A DNA stretch of 57,328 nt from an uncultured Sulfurovum sp. (GTDB lineage Bacteria > Campylobacterota > Campylobacteria > Campylobacterales > Sulfurovaceae), in the NCBI GenBank assembly GCA_902727935.1, contig CACVAX010000001.1:1-57328 (forward strand), read 5' to 3'. The notes beneath the pieces were generated by a model, which ran no database searches, was not told where the DNA came from, and worked only from the letters and a program-made list of their open reading frames with translations. This document shows, piece by piece, positions 25,693-34,623 of the stretch. Position 1 is the first letter of the stretch, and every line of letters starts with the position of its first letter. A program made the translations under genes and the position numbers.

Positions 25693-26337
25693 ATGTTAGT
25701 AGCACCAAGTATTCTTTCAGCAGATTTTGGAAATTTAGCACGTGATGTAGAGGCAATTTGTGAGGCAGGGTGTGACCTTGTACATGTAGATGTGATGGAT
25801 GGTCATTTTGTACCCAATTTAACCATAGGTCCAGTTGTGGTTTCTGCTGTAGCAAAAGTAGCCACAAAGCCTTTAGATATTCATTTAATGGTAGAAAATA
25901 ATAATTTTTTTGTTGATTTATTCGCCCCTTTGAAGCCAGAGTTTATCTCTTTTCATATTGAGGAAGAGAAGCATCCTCATAGATTGGTGCAAAAAATTCG
26001 TTCTTTAGGAATTCGTCCTGCCATTACTTTAAATCCTCATACCCCACCTGAGAGTGTGGAGTTTTTATTGAAAGAGATAGAGATGGTTCTTTTAATGTCA
26101 GTTAACCCTGGTTTTGGTGGACAGAAATTTATTCCTTCTGTTTTAGAGAAAGTAAAACGTTTGAAAGCACTCATTGAGAAGCATAATCCTACTTGTCTTA
26201 TCGAAGTAGATGGAGGAGTTGGTGCTAAAAATATAGCGTCATTAAAAGAAGCAGGTGTGAACGTAGTAGTCGCAGGGTCTTATGTTTTTGGAAATAAAGA
26301 GGGTTATAAGCATGCTATAGAGTCATTAAAGGTATAA
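25693..26337 (+). CDS. rpe: Ribulose-phosphate 3-epimerase
   Basis: 214 residues. It interconverts ribulose 5-phosphate and xylulose 5-phosphate. TIM-barrel signatures: APSILSADFGNL, VHVDVMDGHFVPNLTIGP, DIHLMVEN, MSVNPGFGGQKFIP, EVDGGVGAKN and the phosphate site VVAGSYVFG. It heads a three-gene cluster with trpF and an exonuclease gene. Confidence 0.96.
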   Translation: MLVAPSILSADFGNLARDVEAICEAGCDLVHVDVMDGHFVPNLTIGPVVVSAVAKVATKPLDIHLMVENNNFFVDLFAPLKPEFISFHIEEEKHPHRLVQKIRSLGIRPAITLNPHTPPESVEFLLKEIEMVLLMSVNPGFGGQKFIPSVLEKVKRLKALIEKHNPTCLIEVDGGVGAKNIASLKEAGVNVVVAGSYVFGNKEGYKHAIESLKV

Positions 26338-26363
26338 TTTTTCATTACTTGAGGGAGTATTTA

Positions 26364-26954
26364 ATGCGAGTTAAGATATGTGGAATTACTAATTTTAAAG
26401 ATGCGATACAAGCGATTGATGCTGGTGCAGATGCCTTAGGCTTTGTTTTTTATAGAGAGTCACCACGTTATATTAAACCTTCTGATGCTAAAAAGATTAT
26501 CGAAAAGATGCCACCTTTTATAGGTAGGGTAGGGCTTTTTGTGAATGAAGGAATTGATACCATTGATACCATTTCAAAATATTGTGACTTGACTTTGTGT
26601 CAAATTCATTTTGATGTGGATGAAGAGGGTTTGAATATGATTGGTTCAAAAGCCATGCCTGTTATTCGTGCAAAAGAGCCTAAAGATATTTTGCAATACA
26701 AGAATAGATACCGTTTAGTTGATGCCTATTGTGAAGAGTATGGTGGTTCAGGAAAACGATTAAACTTGGAGTGGTTTGAAGGTATAGATTGTTCCAAAAT
26801 TATTTTAGCAGGTGGTTTGAACGCTAATAATTTAAAAGAATTAAAAAAGTATAATTTTTATGGCGTAGATGTTAGTTCAGGTGTTGAGCGTATTAAAGGT
26901 AAAAAAGATTATAAAAAGGTAACAGAGTTTATTAACAATGCGAAAAGTTTATGA
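26364..26954 (+). CDS. trpF: Phosphoribosylanthranilate isomerase
   Basis: 196 residues from ATG 26364, which gives the normal start MRVKICGITNF; GAGGGAG upstream is its RBS. It performs the Amadori step of tryptophan synthesis. Motifs: GADALGFVFYRESPRYI, GLFVN, CQIHFD, ILAGGLNANN and GVDVSSGVER. It lies 26 bp after rpe and overlaps the next gene by 17 bp. No other trp genes are in the window. Confidence 0.95.
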   Translation: MRVKICGITNFKDAIQAIDAGADALGFVFYRESPRYIKPSDAKKIIEKMPPFIGRVGLFVNEGIDTIDTISKYCDLTLCQIHFDVDEEGLNMIGSKAMPVIRAKEPKDILQYKNRYRLVDAYCEEYGGSGKRLNLEWFEGIDCSKIILAGGLNANNLKELKKYNFYGVDVSSGVERIKGKKDYKKVTEFINNAKSL

Positions 26955-27738
26955 AGAGTTAACCTCTGCATTTAGAAGAAATGAGGGCTACCTATCCGTA
27001 CCTGCATATGAAAGAATAGTTCAAAAAAACAGTAGCTTTCCTGAAGATTTTGATACCTTATTTATTTTATTACAAGCTGCTGGTTATCCTATTATAGAAG
27101 TAGATGGTCGTTATCGTTTAGAGACTTTTTTTACGCCTTATAGTGAACAAAAGTACTGTGTAATTGATATTGAAACCAATGGTTCTAAACCTGAAACAGC
27201 TCAGGTGATTGAAGTGGGTGCTGTGATGATACAAAATGGAAAAGTTGTTGACCGTTTTGAAAGTTTTGTGGCGTGTGCCTTTTTACCTGAGTATATTTCA
27301 AAAATCACAGGTATTTTACCTAAAGACCTTATAGAAGCACCCAGTCAGCTAGAAGTTTTAACCAATCTAAGAACTTTTATGGAAGATGCTATTTTTGTTG
27401 CACATAATGTAAATTTTGATTATGGGTTCTTAAATCACTCTTTTGACCGTTTTGGTTTGGGCAGTATTGGTAATCCAAAACTTTGTTCTATTGAACTTGC
27501 ACGAAGAACCATTAAGAGTGAGCGTTATGGTTTAGCCTATTTAAGTGAAACTTTAGAATTGGGTAATCACATACAACATAGAGCTTTTTCTGATGCCTTA
27601 GTGACTTCGAAACTTTTAGAGTTAACGTTTAAAAATTTACCTAATCATGTTCAAGTAGTAGATGACTTATTACGTTTTTCGACATCGAGCAGGAAAGACA
27701 GAACCCTTATTAAGTTAAATTCTGAAAATAAAAAATAA
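26938..27738 (+). CDS. DnaQ-like 3'-5' exonuclease
   Basis: 266 residues. An N-terminal ~70-residue helical part precedes a DEDDh exonuclease domain: CVIDIETNGSKPETAQVIEVGA (Exo I, D and E), HNVNFDYGFL (Exo II) and HRAFSDALVT (Exo III with His). Possibly the epsilon-like proofreading exonuclease, or a repair nuclease of the polC/dnaQ group; the N-terminal extension is characteristic of Campylobacterota homologues as far as I recall. The start lies 17 bases inside trpF, suggesting translational coupling. Confidence 0.87.
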   Translation: MRKVYEELTSAFRRNEGYLSVPAYERIVQKNSSFPEDFDTLFILLQAAGYPIIEVDGRYRLETFFTPYSEQKYCVIDIETNGSKPETAQVIEVGAVMIQNGKVVDRFESFVACAFLPEYISKITGILPKDLIEAPSQLEVLTNLRTFMEDAIFVAHNVNFDYGFLNHSFDRFGLGSIGNPKLCSIELARRTIKSERYGLAYLSETLELGNHIQHRAFSDALVTSKLLELTFKNLPNHVQVVDDLLRFSTSSRKDRTLIKLNSENKK

Positions 27739-27821
27739 CAGTATATTTTAAATTAGTACAAATATTAATATTTATAATATCAATAGATTGTTATAATAAG
27801 AAAAATTTAAAAAGGGAATTT

Positions 27822-28736
27822 ATGAAAAAATTCAATATTTTAATGATAACAGCAGTTTTTGCACTATTAGCCACAGGGTGTGTTAAACCAGCACAAGATA
27901 CTCAACCTATTTATACTGATACCAGCACAGCACAAGGTGTTTATAATGCAGGTCAACCTGTTGTGTATGAAACGGCACAACCCATTGTATATGAAACAGC
28001 ACCCTCTGGTACCGTCTATCAAGATGTACAAGCTGATGGTACAGTTATCATGCCTGTTACCCAACCAGTTACCCAACCTGCAATGACTGATACTACTTAT
28101 CCAGACCCTTATGCCAATGGTGTTGGCACAGAAGTTTATCAAGATCCTTATGCCAGTCAACCCATAGATAATTATCCTATTAACAATTATCCTGTAAGCA
28201 CACCAGCTGTGTCTCAGTCTGGTAGTGGTATTCATTTACAAATTGCTGCGTTAAAGAATTACAGTACAGCAGTTGATTATAAAAATAGACTTTCATTAGC
28301 CCCTGGGCTTTCAGCTTATGTTCAACAAGGTGCAATGAATAAAGTGATTGTTACAGGTATTCCATCTCTTGCTGAAGCCAATAGACTTAAAGAGAGCCGT
28401 TTCCCTGGTGCATTTATTGTTCAAGGTGCATCAACTGGTGGTTATACGCCTCCTGTACAACCAAACTATGATACTTCAAGTGGGGGTGTTTATACCATTA
28501 ATAATCCTTATGGTACAACAGCCGTCAGTGGAAACAGTGGAATAGGGGTACAAATTGGTGCATTTGGTTCACAGTCTAAAGCACAAGCTGTTGCCAATAC
28601 ACAAGGTGCTCAATATCCTGCTGTTGTAAGAAAGATTGGTCAATATTATAAAGTAATTCTAACAGGTTTCCCAAGTCGAACAGCAGCCAAAGCACATGCG
28701 AGTCGAGTGGGTGGATTTGTGGTAAGTAGTTATTAA
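27822..28736 (+). CDS. Lipoprotein with two SPOR domains
   Basis: 304 residues. Lipobox LLATGC gives Cys ~20. A Pro/Thr/Gln/Tyr-rich linker (~25-130) has repeated YETAQPIVYETA and PVTQPVTQPA units. Two SPOR domains follow: ~137-200 (IHLQIAALKNYSTAVDYKNR) and ~240-304 (GVQIGAFGSQSKAQAVAN, YYKVILTGF). SPOR domains bind denuded glycan at the septum. RlpA-type lipoproteins are related, but no RlpA double-psi barrel is seen, so this is a SPOR-only cell-wall lipoprotein. Confidence 0.85.
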   Translation: MKKFNILMITAVFALLATGCVKPAQDTQPIYTDTSTAQGVYNAGQPVVYETAQPIVYETAPSGTVYQDVQADGTVIMPVTQPVTQPAMTDTTYPDPYANGVGTEVYQDPYASQPIDNYPINNYPVSTPAVSQSGSGIHLQIAALKNYSTAVDYKNRLSLAPGLSAYVQQGAMNKVIVTGIPSLAEANRLKESRFPGAFIVQGASTGGYTPPVQPNYDTSSGGVYTINNPYGTTAVSGNSGIGVQIGAFGSQSKAQAVANTQGAQYPAVVRKIGQYYKVILTGFPSRTAAKAHASRVGGFVVSSY

Positions 28737-28748
28737 GTAAGACGCTCA

Positions 28749-29693
28749 TTAAAGGGGTAGATAGATTTTATCTATCAACTCTTCATATTCACTTCGAGCA
28801 TCACTGTCTATGGTGATGCCACCACCACTTTTATAGTAAAGCTTTTCATCTTTTTTTTCGATAAACCGTATCATAACAGCAGAGTATAAATTTTTACCAT
28901 CAAAAAGTCCAAATACTCCTGTATAAAAATCACGATGATAATCTTCAACATTATTAATAATATTAACCGTACTGCGTTTAGGTGCTCCTGTAATTGAACC
29001 AGCAGGTAAAAGTGTGAAGAGTAAATTTTCCAAATTATTAGACCATTTTTTAGGAAGTTTAGCAGTGATTTTAGAGCTTACTTGTAGCAGTTCCTTTTCA
29101 CCAGCTTGTATTTTCTCAACATAACGAAATTTTTCTACTTGAACATCTGTACCCACCATCGCTAAGTCATTTCGCATTAAATCGACGATCATGACATGTT
29201 CAGCCATCTCTTTTTCATTGGTGAGTATCTTTTCTTTTGCATTAGGAAGTGAAGCTTCAATAGTTCCTTTCATAGGATAGGTAGAAATTTTATCATTAAC
29301 AATTTCAATAAACTTTTCAGGAGAGAAGCAGATAAATTCATCTTTAAAGTAGAGCTTATATTTTGCTTTGGCATAGGTGAAAACTTCTTTTAAAGTGAGG
29401 TCAGTCTCTATGGGTGTTTTAAAGGTAAGGTTAAGTAAATAGGTATTACCCGAACGTATCTCTTCTAAAATTTTTTTTAAAGACTTTTGATAGTTTCTAA
29501 AAGAGAGAGGATTTTTTTTAAAGAAAAAATCTTTTTGTAGAACTGTTTTAGGATAGTTACGCTGATTGCCAATTTTATATAAGATATCATCATCAAGTTG
29601 TTTGAGGGGTTGAATGAACTGTTTTTTTAAATCATAAGAGAGAACAAATAAAAAAGGTTCTTTCTTTGAAGCGAGTTCATTAATTTGTTGCAT
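28749..29693 (-). CDS. pabB: Aminodeoxychorismate synthase component I
   Basis: 314 residues, essentially only the chorismate-binding catalytic domain, as in other short PabB proteins. Motifs: SGNTYLLNLTFKTPI, FSPEKFIEI, YPMKGTIEA, EMAEHVMIVDLMRNDL, PAGSITGAPKRST and the Mg site near SGGGITIDSD. It makes 4-amino-4-deoxychorismate for folate; a glutaminase and PabC are not seen here. ATG overlaps the pyrB stop (TAATG), so it is coupled to pyrB. TrpE-type function is less likely given the short length. Confidence 0.9.
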   Translation of the reverse strand: MQQINELASKKEPFLFVLSYDLKKQFIQPLKQLDDDILYKIGNQRNYPKTVLQKDFFFKKNPLSFRNYQKSLKKILEEIRSGNTYLLNLTFKTPIETDLTLKEVFTYAKAKYKLYFKDEFICFSPEKFIEIVNDKISTYPMKGTIEASLPNAKEKILTNEKEMAEHVMIVDLMRNDLAMVGTDVQVEKFRYVEKIQAGEKELLQVSSKITAKLPKKWSNNLENLLFTLLPAGSITGAPKRSTVNIINNVEDYHRDFYTGVFGLFDGKNLYSAVMIRFIEKKDEKLYYKSGGGITIDSDARSEYEELIDKIYLPL

Positions 29694-30580
29694 TAACTCT
29701 CCAAAACAAGTTTCAGAATGGCCATTCTAACATAGACACCATTTTTTACTTGTTCCAATACCTTTGAGCGTTTATCTTCAAGCATTTCATCAGAGATATC
29801 AATATTTCGCATCACAGGACCTGGGTGAAGGAGTAAAATATCCCTTTGAGCCATCCGTTCTTTAGTAATACAATACTCTTTCGCATATTCATCATAATCT
29901 TCAAAAATAGGTGCTTTGTGCCGTTCTAGCTGGGCTCTAAGACTCATAATAACATCAACATTATCAATAACGTCTGCTAGGTTTTCATATTTGGGTAGGT
30001 CATTTTTTGGCATAAAAGGCTGTGGGGCAACAAGCACAACATTAAGCCCCAAACGCGTAAACAGACGAATGCCTGATGAGGCAACACGTGAACTTACAAT
30101 ATCCCCTACAATGGCAATGGTTTTGCCTTTAAGTTCATGAGGGCTTGTTAAGTTAAAATGCTCCATAATGGTAAAGCAGTCAAGCAGTGCTTGTGTTGGA
30201 TGTGCCGTGTTTCCTGCACCTGCATTGATAATAGGGGTTAAACCTTTTTTGGCAAGTTTTTTAGGGGTATTGTTAAATTCATGACGAATAATGACGCCAT
30301 CAGGTTCCATGGCTGCCAAGTTTTCAAAGGTGTCTTCAAGACTTTCTCCTTTATTGGTAGAACTTTTTGAGGGGTCAAGATGCACTATGGATGCCCCCAA
30401 ACGTTTGGCTGCAACCTCAAAAGAGCTACGTGTTCGTGTTGAGTTTTCAAAGAAAAGCGTGACAAAGAGTTTGTCTTGTAAAAGTCGTGATGGCATTTTT
30501 ATTTTAAATGCCCTTGCATCATTCATAATTTGAATTAATTGCTTATCGTTAAAATCATTGGTATCAACAAGGTGTTGCAT
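29693..30580 (-). CDS. pyrB: Aspartate carbamoyltransferase catalytic subunit
   Basis: 295 residues from ATG 30580, which has AAGGGGA at good spacing; an ATG five codons earlier lacks this. It joins carbamoyl phosphate and aspartate in pyrimidine synthesis. Motifs: FFENSTRTRSSFE (carbamoyl phosphate loop), DPSKSSTNKGES, HPTQALLDC and LLHPGPVMRNIDIS. Coupled to pabB by a one-base overlap. Confidence 0.96.
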   Translation of the reverse strand: MQHLVDTNDFNDKQLIQIMNDARAFKIKMPSRLLQDKLFVTLFFENSTRTRSSFEVAAKRLGASIVHLDPSKSSTNKGESLEDTFENLAAMEPDGVIIRHEFNNTPKKLAKKGLTPIINAGAGNTAHPTQALLDCFTIMEHFNLTSPHELKGKTIAIVGDIVSSRVASSGIRLFTRLGLNVVLVAPQPFMPKNDLPKYENLADVIDNVDVIMSLRAQLERHKAPIFEDYDEYAKEYCITKERMAQRDILLLHPGPVMRNIDISDEMLEDKRSKVLEQVKNGVYVRMAILKLVLES

Positions 30581-30775
30581 AAATCCCCTTTGCATTTAAG
30601 TACAGGATTATAGCCAATAGATAGTAAAAATTTCGTTGTTCTATTTATCCCTTATTATAATATATAACTAATTTAATAAAATTATATATTTTATTTAAAA
30701 TATTTATTATTTATTAATAATAATATGATAAAATAAAATGTAACAAAAAGTATTAGACTTTAAGGAGTAAACTCT

Positions 30776-31150
30776 ATGTTAAATAACGAAGAATTAGCTT
30801 ATTTTAAACAAGAACTCGAAAAGATGAAACAACAAATTGAGCGTAATTTAGATAATACCTCATTGGAAATGAATGGACTAAGTGATACTTGTCCACGTGA
30901 TGAAGGTGACCATGCTTCTGTTGAAAGAGGAAACAGTGTGGGTAATACAATTATTACCAAACAGTCCGAAAAGCTTAAAGCCATTGAACGCAGTTTAAAA
31001 CGGATTAATAATGGGACTTATGGTATTTGTGAGGCTTGTGGAGTACCTATTCGTACGGAAAGGCTTAAAGTAAAGATTTTTGCAGATTATTGTATCGCCT
31101 GTAGAGAGATAATAGAGAAAGAAACAGCCAGAAGTCAAAACACTCCTTAA
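30776..31150 (+). CDS. DksA/TraR-family zinc-finger protein
   Basis: 124 residues. An N-terminal coiled coil (~5-75, ELAYFKQELEKMKQQIERNL, with an acidic turn CPRDEGDHASVE) precedes a four-Cys zinc finger C-x2-C-x17-C-x2-C (CEACGVPIRTERLK, YCIACRE). Such proteins insert the coiled-coil tip into the secondary channel of RNA polymerase and adjust transcription, with or without ppGpp. The acidic DEGDxA at the tip resembles DksA. It stands alone and ends at a strong bidirectional hairpin. Confidence 0.9.
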   Translation: MLNNEELAYFKQELEKMKQQIERNLDNTSLEMNGLSDTCPRDEGDHASVERGNSVGNTIITKQSEKLKAIERSLKRINNGTYGICEACGVPIRTERLKVKIFADYCIACREIIEKETARSQNTP

Positions 31151-31170
31151 AATAGGAGTGTTTTAGGTCT
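31137..31170. terminator. Bidirectional terminator between dksA-like gene and peroxidase gene
   Basis: A perfect 11-bp stem (AAAACACTCCT with AGGAGTGTTTT, 6-base loop) has A- and T-rich flanks on both sides. It overlaps the dksA-like stop codon and serves both converging transcripts. Confidence 0.85.
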
Positions 31171-32417
31171 TATGGAATCAAACTTTCATACTTTGCATCG
31201 GTCAAAGTCTTCAAGAAAGCTTCAAGTGCTTCAATCTTTCGGTCAGTTAACTCAACACCTTGTTGTAGTAATTCATGATTGATGGTATCTTCCACATCAG
31301 TTTCACCCCATGGGGCATTGGTTTCGGGGTTTATTGCTTTGTTTCCAGCACCTCTTAGATGTTCATAGAACTCCAGTACCGTGGTAAGGTCAGCAAAAAC
31401 ACCATTGTGCATGTAGGGCCCTGTAACAGCAACATTTCTTAGTGTTGGTACTTTTATTGCTCCATCAGCAGCACCTTGTGCTAGTCCACCATGGTCAGTT
31501 ACCTCACTCTCTCCTTGTCCCAAATCAAACCGTGCTTTAATAGTTGCTAAGTTTTTGGGTGTACCAATGTTTTCAAATTTGTAGTTACTAAATGTCTCTC
31601 CTGATACTTCTGAAGTGTTTTGTAGTTGATGACAAGAGGCACAGTTGGTATTGGCTTCAGAGAAAAATAAATCCATGCCTAGCTGTTCATCCACACTCCA
31701 GTTTCCAGCTTGTAAACAGGCTGAAGTTTTGCCTCCATCTTCTTTACATTTGACATAGACATCATATTTGGAATCAAATGGAGCAAAGAGGTCTGTTTTC
31801 TCAAAATTTCCAATCGCTTCACCCATGGCATTATAGGCTTTTTCTGTATCTTCAAAAATAGTATCGCCATAGAGGTTTTTAAAAGCAGTTACATATTCCG
31901 TATTTTCTTTTATTCTTTCAATAACAGATTCTTCATCGGGCATCATCATCTCAGCCCCATCAAGAGGTGGACGCATCGCTTGGTCTTTGAGGGTGGCAGC
32001 TCTTCCATCATGAAATTGTCCACCTACTACCGTGGTGGCATTAAACTCAGGGGAGAACATTGCATAAGCAGCCGTTGGGGTATTTCTGCCTCCCAATGAA
32101 ACACCATCATCACCTACAGATAATGCACCATGCATAAAGATAGATTGATTGGCATCGGTTGCTTTAAATCGTGTATCCATAAAGGCATGGTCTGGGTCAT
32201 GACAGGTTGAACAAGAAGTATTCCGTGTCAATGATAAATTTTTGTCAAAGAAGAGTTGTTCTCCTAGCTCGGCTTTGGTGAGTTGGGTACTCACCTCTGG
32301 TGTTGGGGTAGGGGTTATAGGGGTGCTTGTACTCTCTGTTGACTCATAGGCATTGTCTCCACCACAACCAATTAACATTAAGAGTATTGAGAGCGATAAA
32401 ATTATTTTTTTTAACAT
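31170..32417 (-). CDS. Di-heme cytochrome c peroxidase family lipoprotein
   Basis: 415 residues. Lipobox LMLIGC is followed by a Thr/Pro-rich linker. Two heme c sites, CSTCHDPDHAF (~68) and CASCHQLQN (~258), and MauG/CCP family features such as RNTPTAAYAMFSPE and PTLRNVAVTGPYMHNG are visible. Family members reduce H2O2 with electrons from c cytochromes, or oxidise protein or other substrates (MauG). It is the last gene of a six-gene operon with imelysins, so it may defend against peroxide formed during iron handling or take part in iron oxidation (inference). Confidence 0.9.
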   Translation of the reverse strand: MLKKIILSLSILLMLIGCGGDNAYESTESTSTPITPTPTPEVSTQLTKAELGEQLFFDKNLSLTRNTSCSTCHDPDHAFMDTRFKATDANQSIFMHGALSVGDDGVSLGGRNTPTAAYAMFSPEFNATTVVGGQFHDGRAATLKDQAMRPPLDGAEMMMPDEESVIERIKENTEYVTAFKNLYGDTIFEDTEKAYNAMGEAIGNFEKTDLFAPFDSKYDVYVKCKEDGGKTSACLQAGNWSVDEQLGMDLFFSEANTNCASCHQLQNTSEVSGETFSNYKFENIGTPKNLATIKARFDLGQGESEVTDHGGLAQGAADGAIKVPTLRNVAVTGPYMHNGVFADLTTVLEFYEHLRGAGNKAINPETNAPWGETDVEDTINHELLQQGVELTDRKIEALEAFLKTLTDAKYESLIP

Positions 32418-32426
32418 AAGTATTCC

Positions 32427-33746
32427 TTAAAATATAAATCCAAGCGTTGCTTGAATTGCTTCTTCATCGGCAAGTTTTGAAAGCTTGTTATAGTCTTTTA
32501 GATTGTATTCTGCTTTTACCACTACCTTTGGGTCAGGATAATAGGCAATTCCAGCTGTGTATTCAAAAAACTTGTTGTTGTCCATAACGGCTGTTTCATC
32601 TTTTGCATCCATGTTAAGACGTTCTATCTCAGCAACGGCAAAAAGTTTTTGAGATGTTTTGACGGTATTGAGTACATCATATCCCACGGTTAAATATTGT
32701 CCATTGACTTCACCTGAGAGGGTTTCTGTATTTAGGTTTTGGTAGTCTCCTCCTAATTTTCCTGCAACAGCGAGTGCTTGAACATCAAAACCATGATTTT
32801 TGTAAGTAGCGTGTACTTCACCCATGGTCATGTCAATATCTGCTACATTACTACTCTCTCCATAAGAGACCGAACCTCCTATGTCTAAGCCTGGCATGAC
32901 GTTGTAACCCACTCTGGCTACATAAGTTAAATCATCGGTGTATTGTTTTGCTCCTAAACGACCCTGTTGTATAAAACGACCTTCTGTAAAGTTACTGGCA
33001 TCAGGTGAAGTTACCACTCCAGCATAGTAGTTCCATTTGTCTTTTTTTCCATAAACCAAAGCCCCATTGGTGTGCCAAGTAGAAGGGATAATATAACTTT
33101 CAACAAGAGGTCTTTGGGCTGTTAAGAATGACGTTGGTTCATGATTGAGGTTAATGTTTCCAAACGGCACTAACACATGTCCTACTCTTAGGTTATATTT
33201 CTCATCAAATAAAAAGTCAAGGTAAGAGAACTCTACAATGGCATATTTGTAGTTTTTAGTATTGTCTGACCTTGCTCCACCATCTTCAAACTCTATTTCG
33301 GTGTTCATAACAATCCAGTCGTTAAACTTGTACCCAAAGTACGGCACAAAACGAGCAACATTGCTAGTAGCCTTATTTAAGGTAGCATTGGTTGCTGCAT
33401 TTGAGTTGTTTTTGTAGTCCGAGTATTTTCTAAAAGTATACTCACCATACCCTCCAATGGAAACAGCTGAGTCTGAATGATAAACTTTTGAAGCAGCAAG
33501 ACCAAGGTCACTGACCGATTCATATTTACTTCCACTGTTGGTTGTGCTGGTAGTAGCACTTCCTTGCGTTTCTGCTCCTGCTACCTCTTCTACCAAGGCT
33601 TCATTGGTGGCTGTTTGCTCTTTTTTAAAGTTTTTAAATTCTGCTTTGAGTGTGTTGAGTTCTGCTTCAAGTTCGGCGTTGGTTGCTCCTAGTGTTAGAC
33701 TAGATGCTGTTACCATACTGAGTGTGATTTTTGTAATGTTGTTCAT
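32427..33746 (-). CDS. Outer-membrane porin with N-terminal coiled coil
   Basis: 439 residues from ATG 33746 (MNNITKITLSM), supported by AAAGGAG and by a signal peptide ending TLGATNA; the upstream in-frame extension overlaps the previous gene. Residues ~25-45 (LEAELNTLKAEFKNFKKEQ) form a trimer-type coiled coil, followed by a barrel of ~16 strands ending in QATLGFIF with a terminal Phe. It resembles phosphate-selective porin O/P-type proteins. Its start codon overlaps the hydroxylase stop (ATGA). In an iron-regulated operon it probably admits an iron chelate or substrate, but specificity is unknown. Confidence 0.82.
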   Translation of the reverse strand: MNNITKITLSMVTASSLTLGATNAELEAELNTLKAEFKNFKKEQTATNEALVEEVAGAETQGSATTSTTNSGSKYESVSDLGLAASKVYHSDSAVSIGGYGEYTFRKYSDYKNNSNAATNATLNKATSNVARFVPYFGYKFNDWIVMNTEIEFEDGGARSDNTKNYKYAIVEFSYLDFLFDEKYNLRVGHVLVPFGNINLNHEPTSFLTAQRPLVESYIIPSTWHTNGALVYGKKDKWNYYAGVVTSPDASNFTEGRFIQQGRLGAKQYTDDLTYVARVGYNVMPGLDIGGSVSYGESSNVADIDMTMGEVHATYKNHGFDVQALAVAGKLGGDYQNLNTETLSGEVNGQYLTVGYDVLNTVKTSQKLFAVAEIERLNMDAKDETAVMDNNKFFEYTAGIAYYPDPKVVVKAEYNLKDYNKLSKLADEEAIQATLGFIF

Positions 33747-34621
33747 AGTTTGACTCCTTTGAAAATGGGGTTTAAAAATGCCCCTAAAATTGAATGTTTT
33801 ACCTCTTCTTTGGGTAATCCAAAAACAATGTTCCTTTTTTTCCCTCTTAACAATGTTCCAAATAGTCTGTCCCAAACAGCCAAAAATGAACCAAAGTTTC
33901 GTCCATAGTATTTTTTACTATGATGTAACTGATGTTGATAGGGTGAAATAAACCAATTTTCCAACCACTTAGGGTAAGAAAAAGGAATATGTGAATGCCG
34001 TAAGTTTGACCCTACGAGAGAAAAACCTAAAACTAAAACATTTGCACCCATAAACTCTATGCTTGTGATACCTGCTCCAAAAAAGTAGATATAGATAGCC
34101 GTTACCACCCCTGTCACCAATGCATAACGTAAGCCAAAAAGTAAATTCTCTAAAGGGTGAACCCGATAAAAAGTTAAAGGGTTTAAAACTTCAGCCGAAT
34201 GGTGTACTTTATGGAAACGCCATAGAAACTTAACATTGTGCATGAGCCTATGTAACCAGTAGCGACTTAAATCACTAAGTACAAAAAGTACCAAGGTATA
34301 CGAGATTAATAATAACTCTTTTGCAACTCTTATTCTTTGGGTGTAGCCAAAGAGTTCATTGAGTCTCAATACCATCCAAAGTGTTACCTCATTGACCCCA
34401 ATGAGTAGGGGGACAATGAGTCCTATTTTTACAAACCAAGAGATAACAAAGTACGCATAGTCTAACTGTGCTGACTTGTGCCAAAGTACCTCTTTTGAAA
34501 ACTGTTTTTTAAAAGCCGTTCTAAAAAATAGAAAAGCAATTAAAAAAGCCACCAATACATAGCCGTAAAAAACCCGTTGATTGACATCAAAAAAGTAGTT
34601 TAAAGCGTAGTAGTTTTCCAT
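33743..34621 (-). CDS. Fatty acid hydroxylase/sterol desaturase superfamily protein
   Basis: 292 residues, membrane protein with ~5 hydrophobic helices and the histidine clusters of the di-iron family: HRLMH, HKVHHSAE, HPLEN, HSHIPF and HQLHHSKKYYGRNFG. Bacterial members modify lipids by O2-dependent hydroxylation or desaturation; the substrate cannot be read here. It starts two bases after the imelysin-like gene and overlaps the porin gene by four, so it is firmly part of the operon. A di-iron, oxygen-using enzyme in an apparently iron-controlled operon is unusual. Confidence 0.88.
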   Translation of the reverse strand: MENYYALNYFFDVNQRVFYGYVLVAFLIAFLFFRTAFKKQFSKEVLWHKSAQLDYAYFVISWFVKIGLIVPLLIGVNEVTLWMVLRLNELFGYTQRIRVAKELLLISYTLVLFVLSDLSRYWLHRLMHNVKFLWRFHKVHHSAEVLNPLTFYRVHPLENLLFGLRYALVTGVVTAIYIYFFGAGITSIEFMGANVLVLGFSLVGSNLRHSHIPFSYPKWLENWFISPYQHQLHHSKKYYGRNFGSFLAVWDRLFGTLLRGKKRNIVFGLPKEEVKHSILGAFLNPIFKGVKL

Positions 34622-34623
34622 GA

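Noticed and set aside
28755-28780. Inverted repeat GATAGATTTTATCTATC as a terminator after the SPOR gene.
   Set aside because: It lies within the last codons of pabB on the other strand and has no T-run; coding constraint explains it as well.
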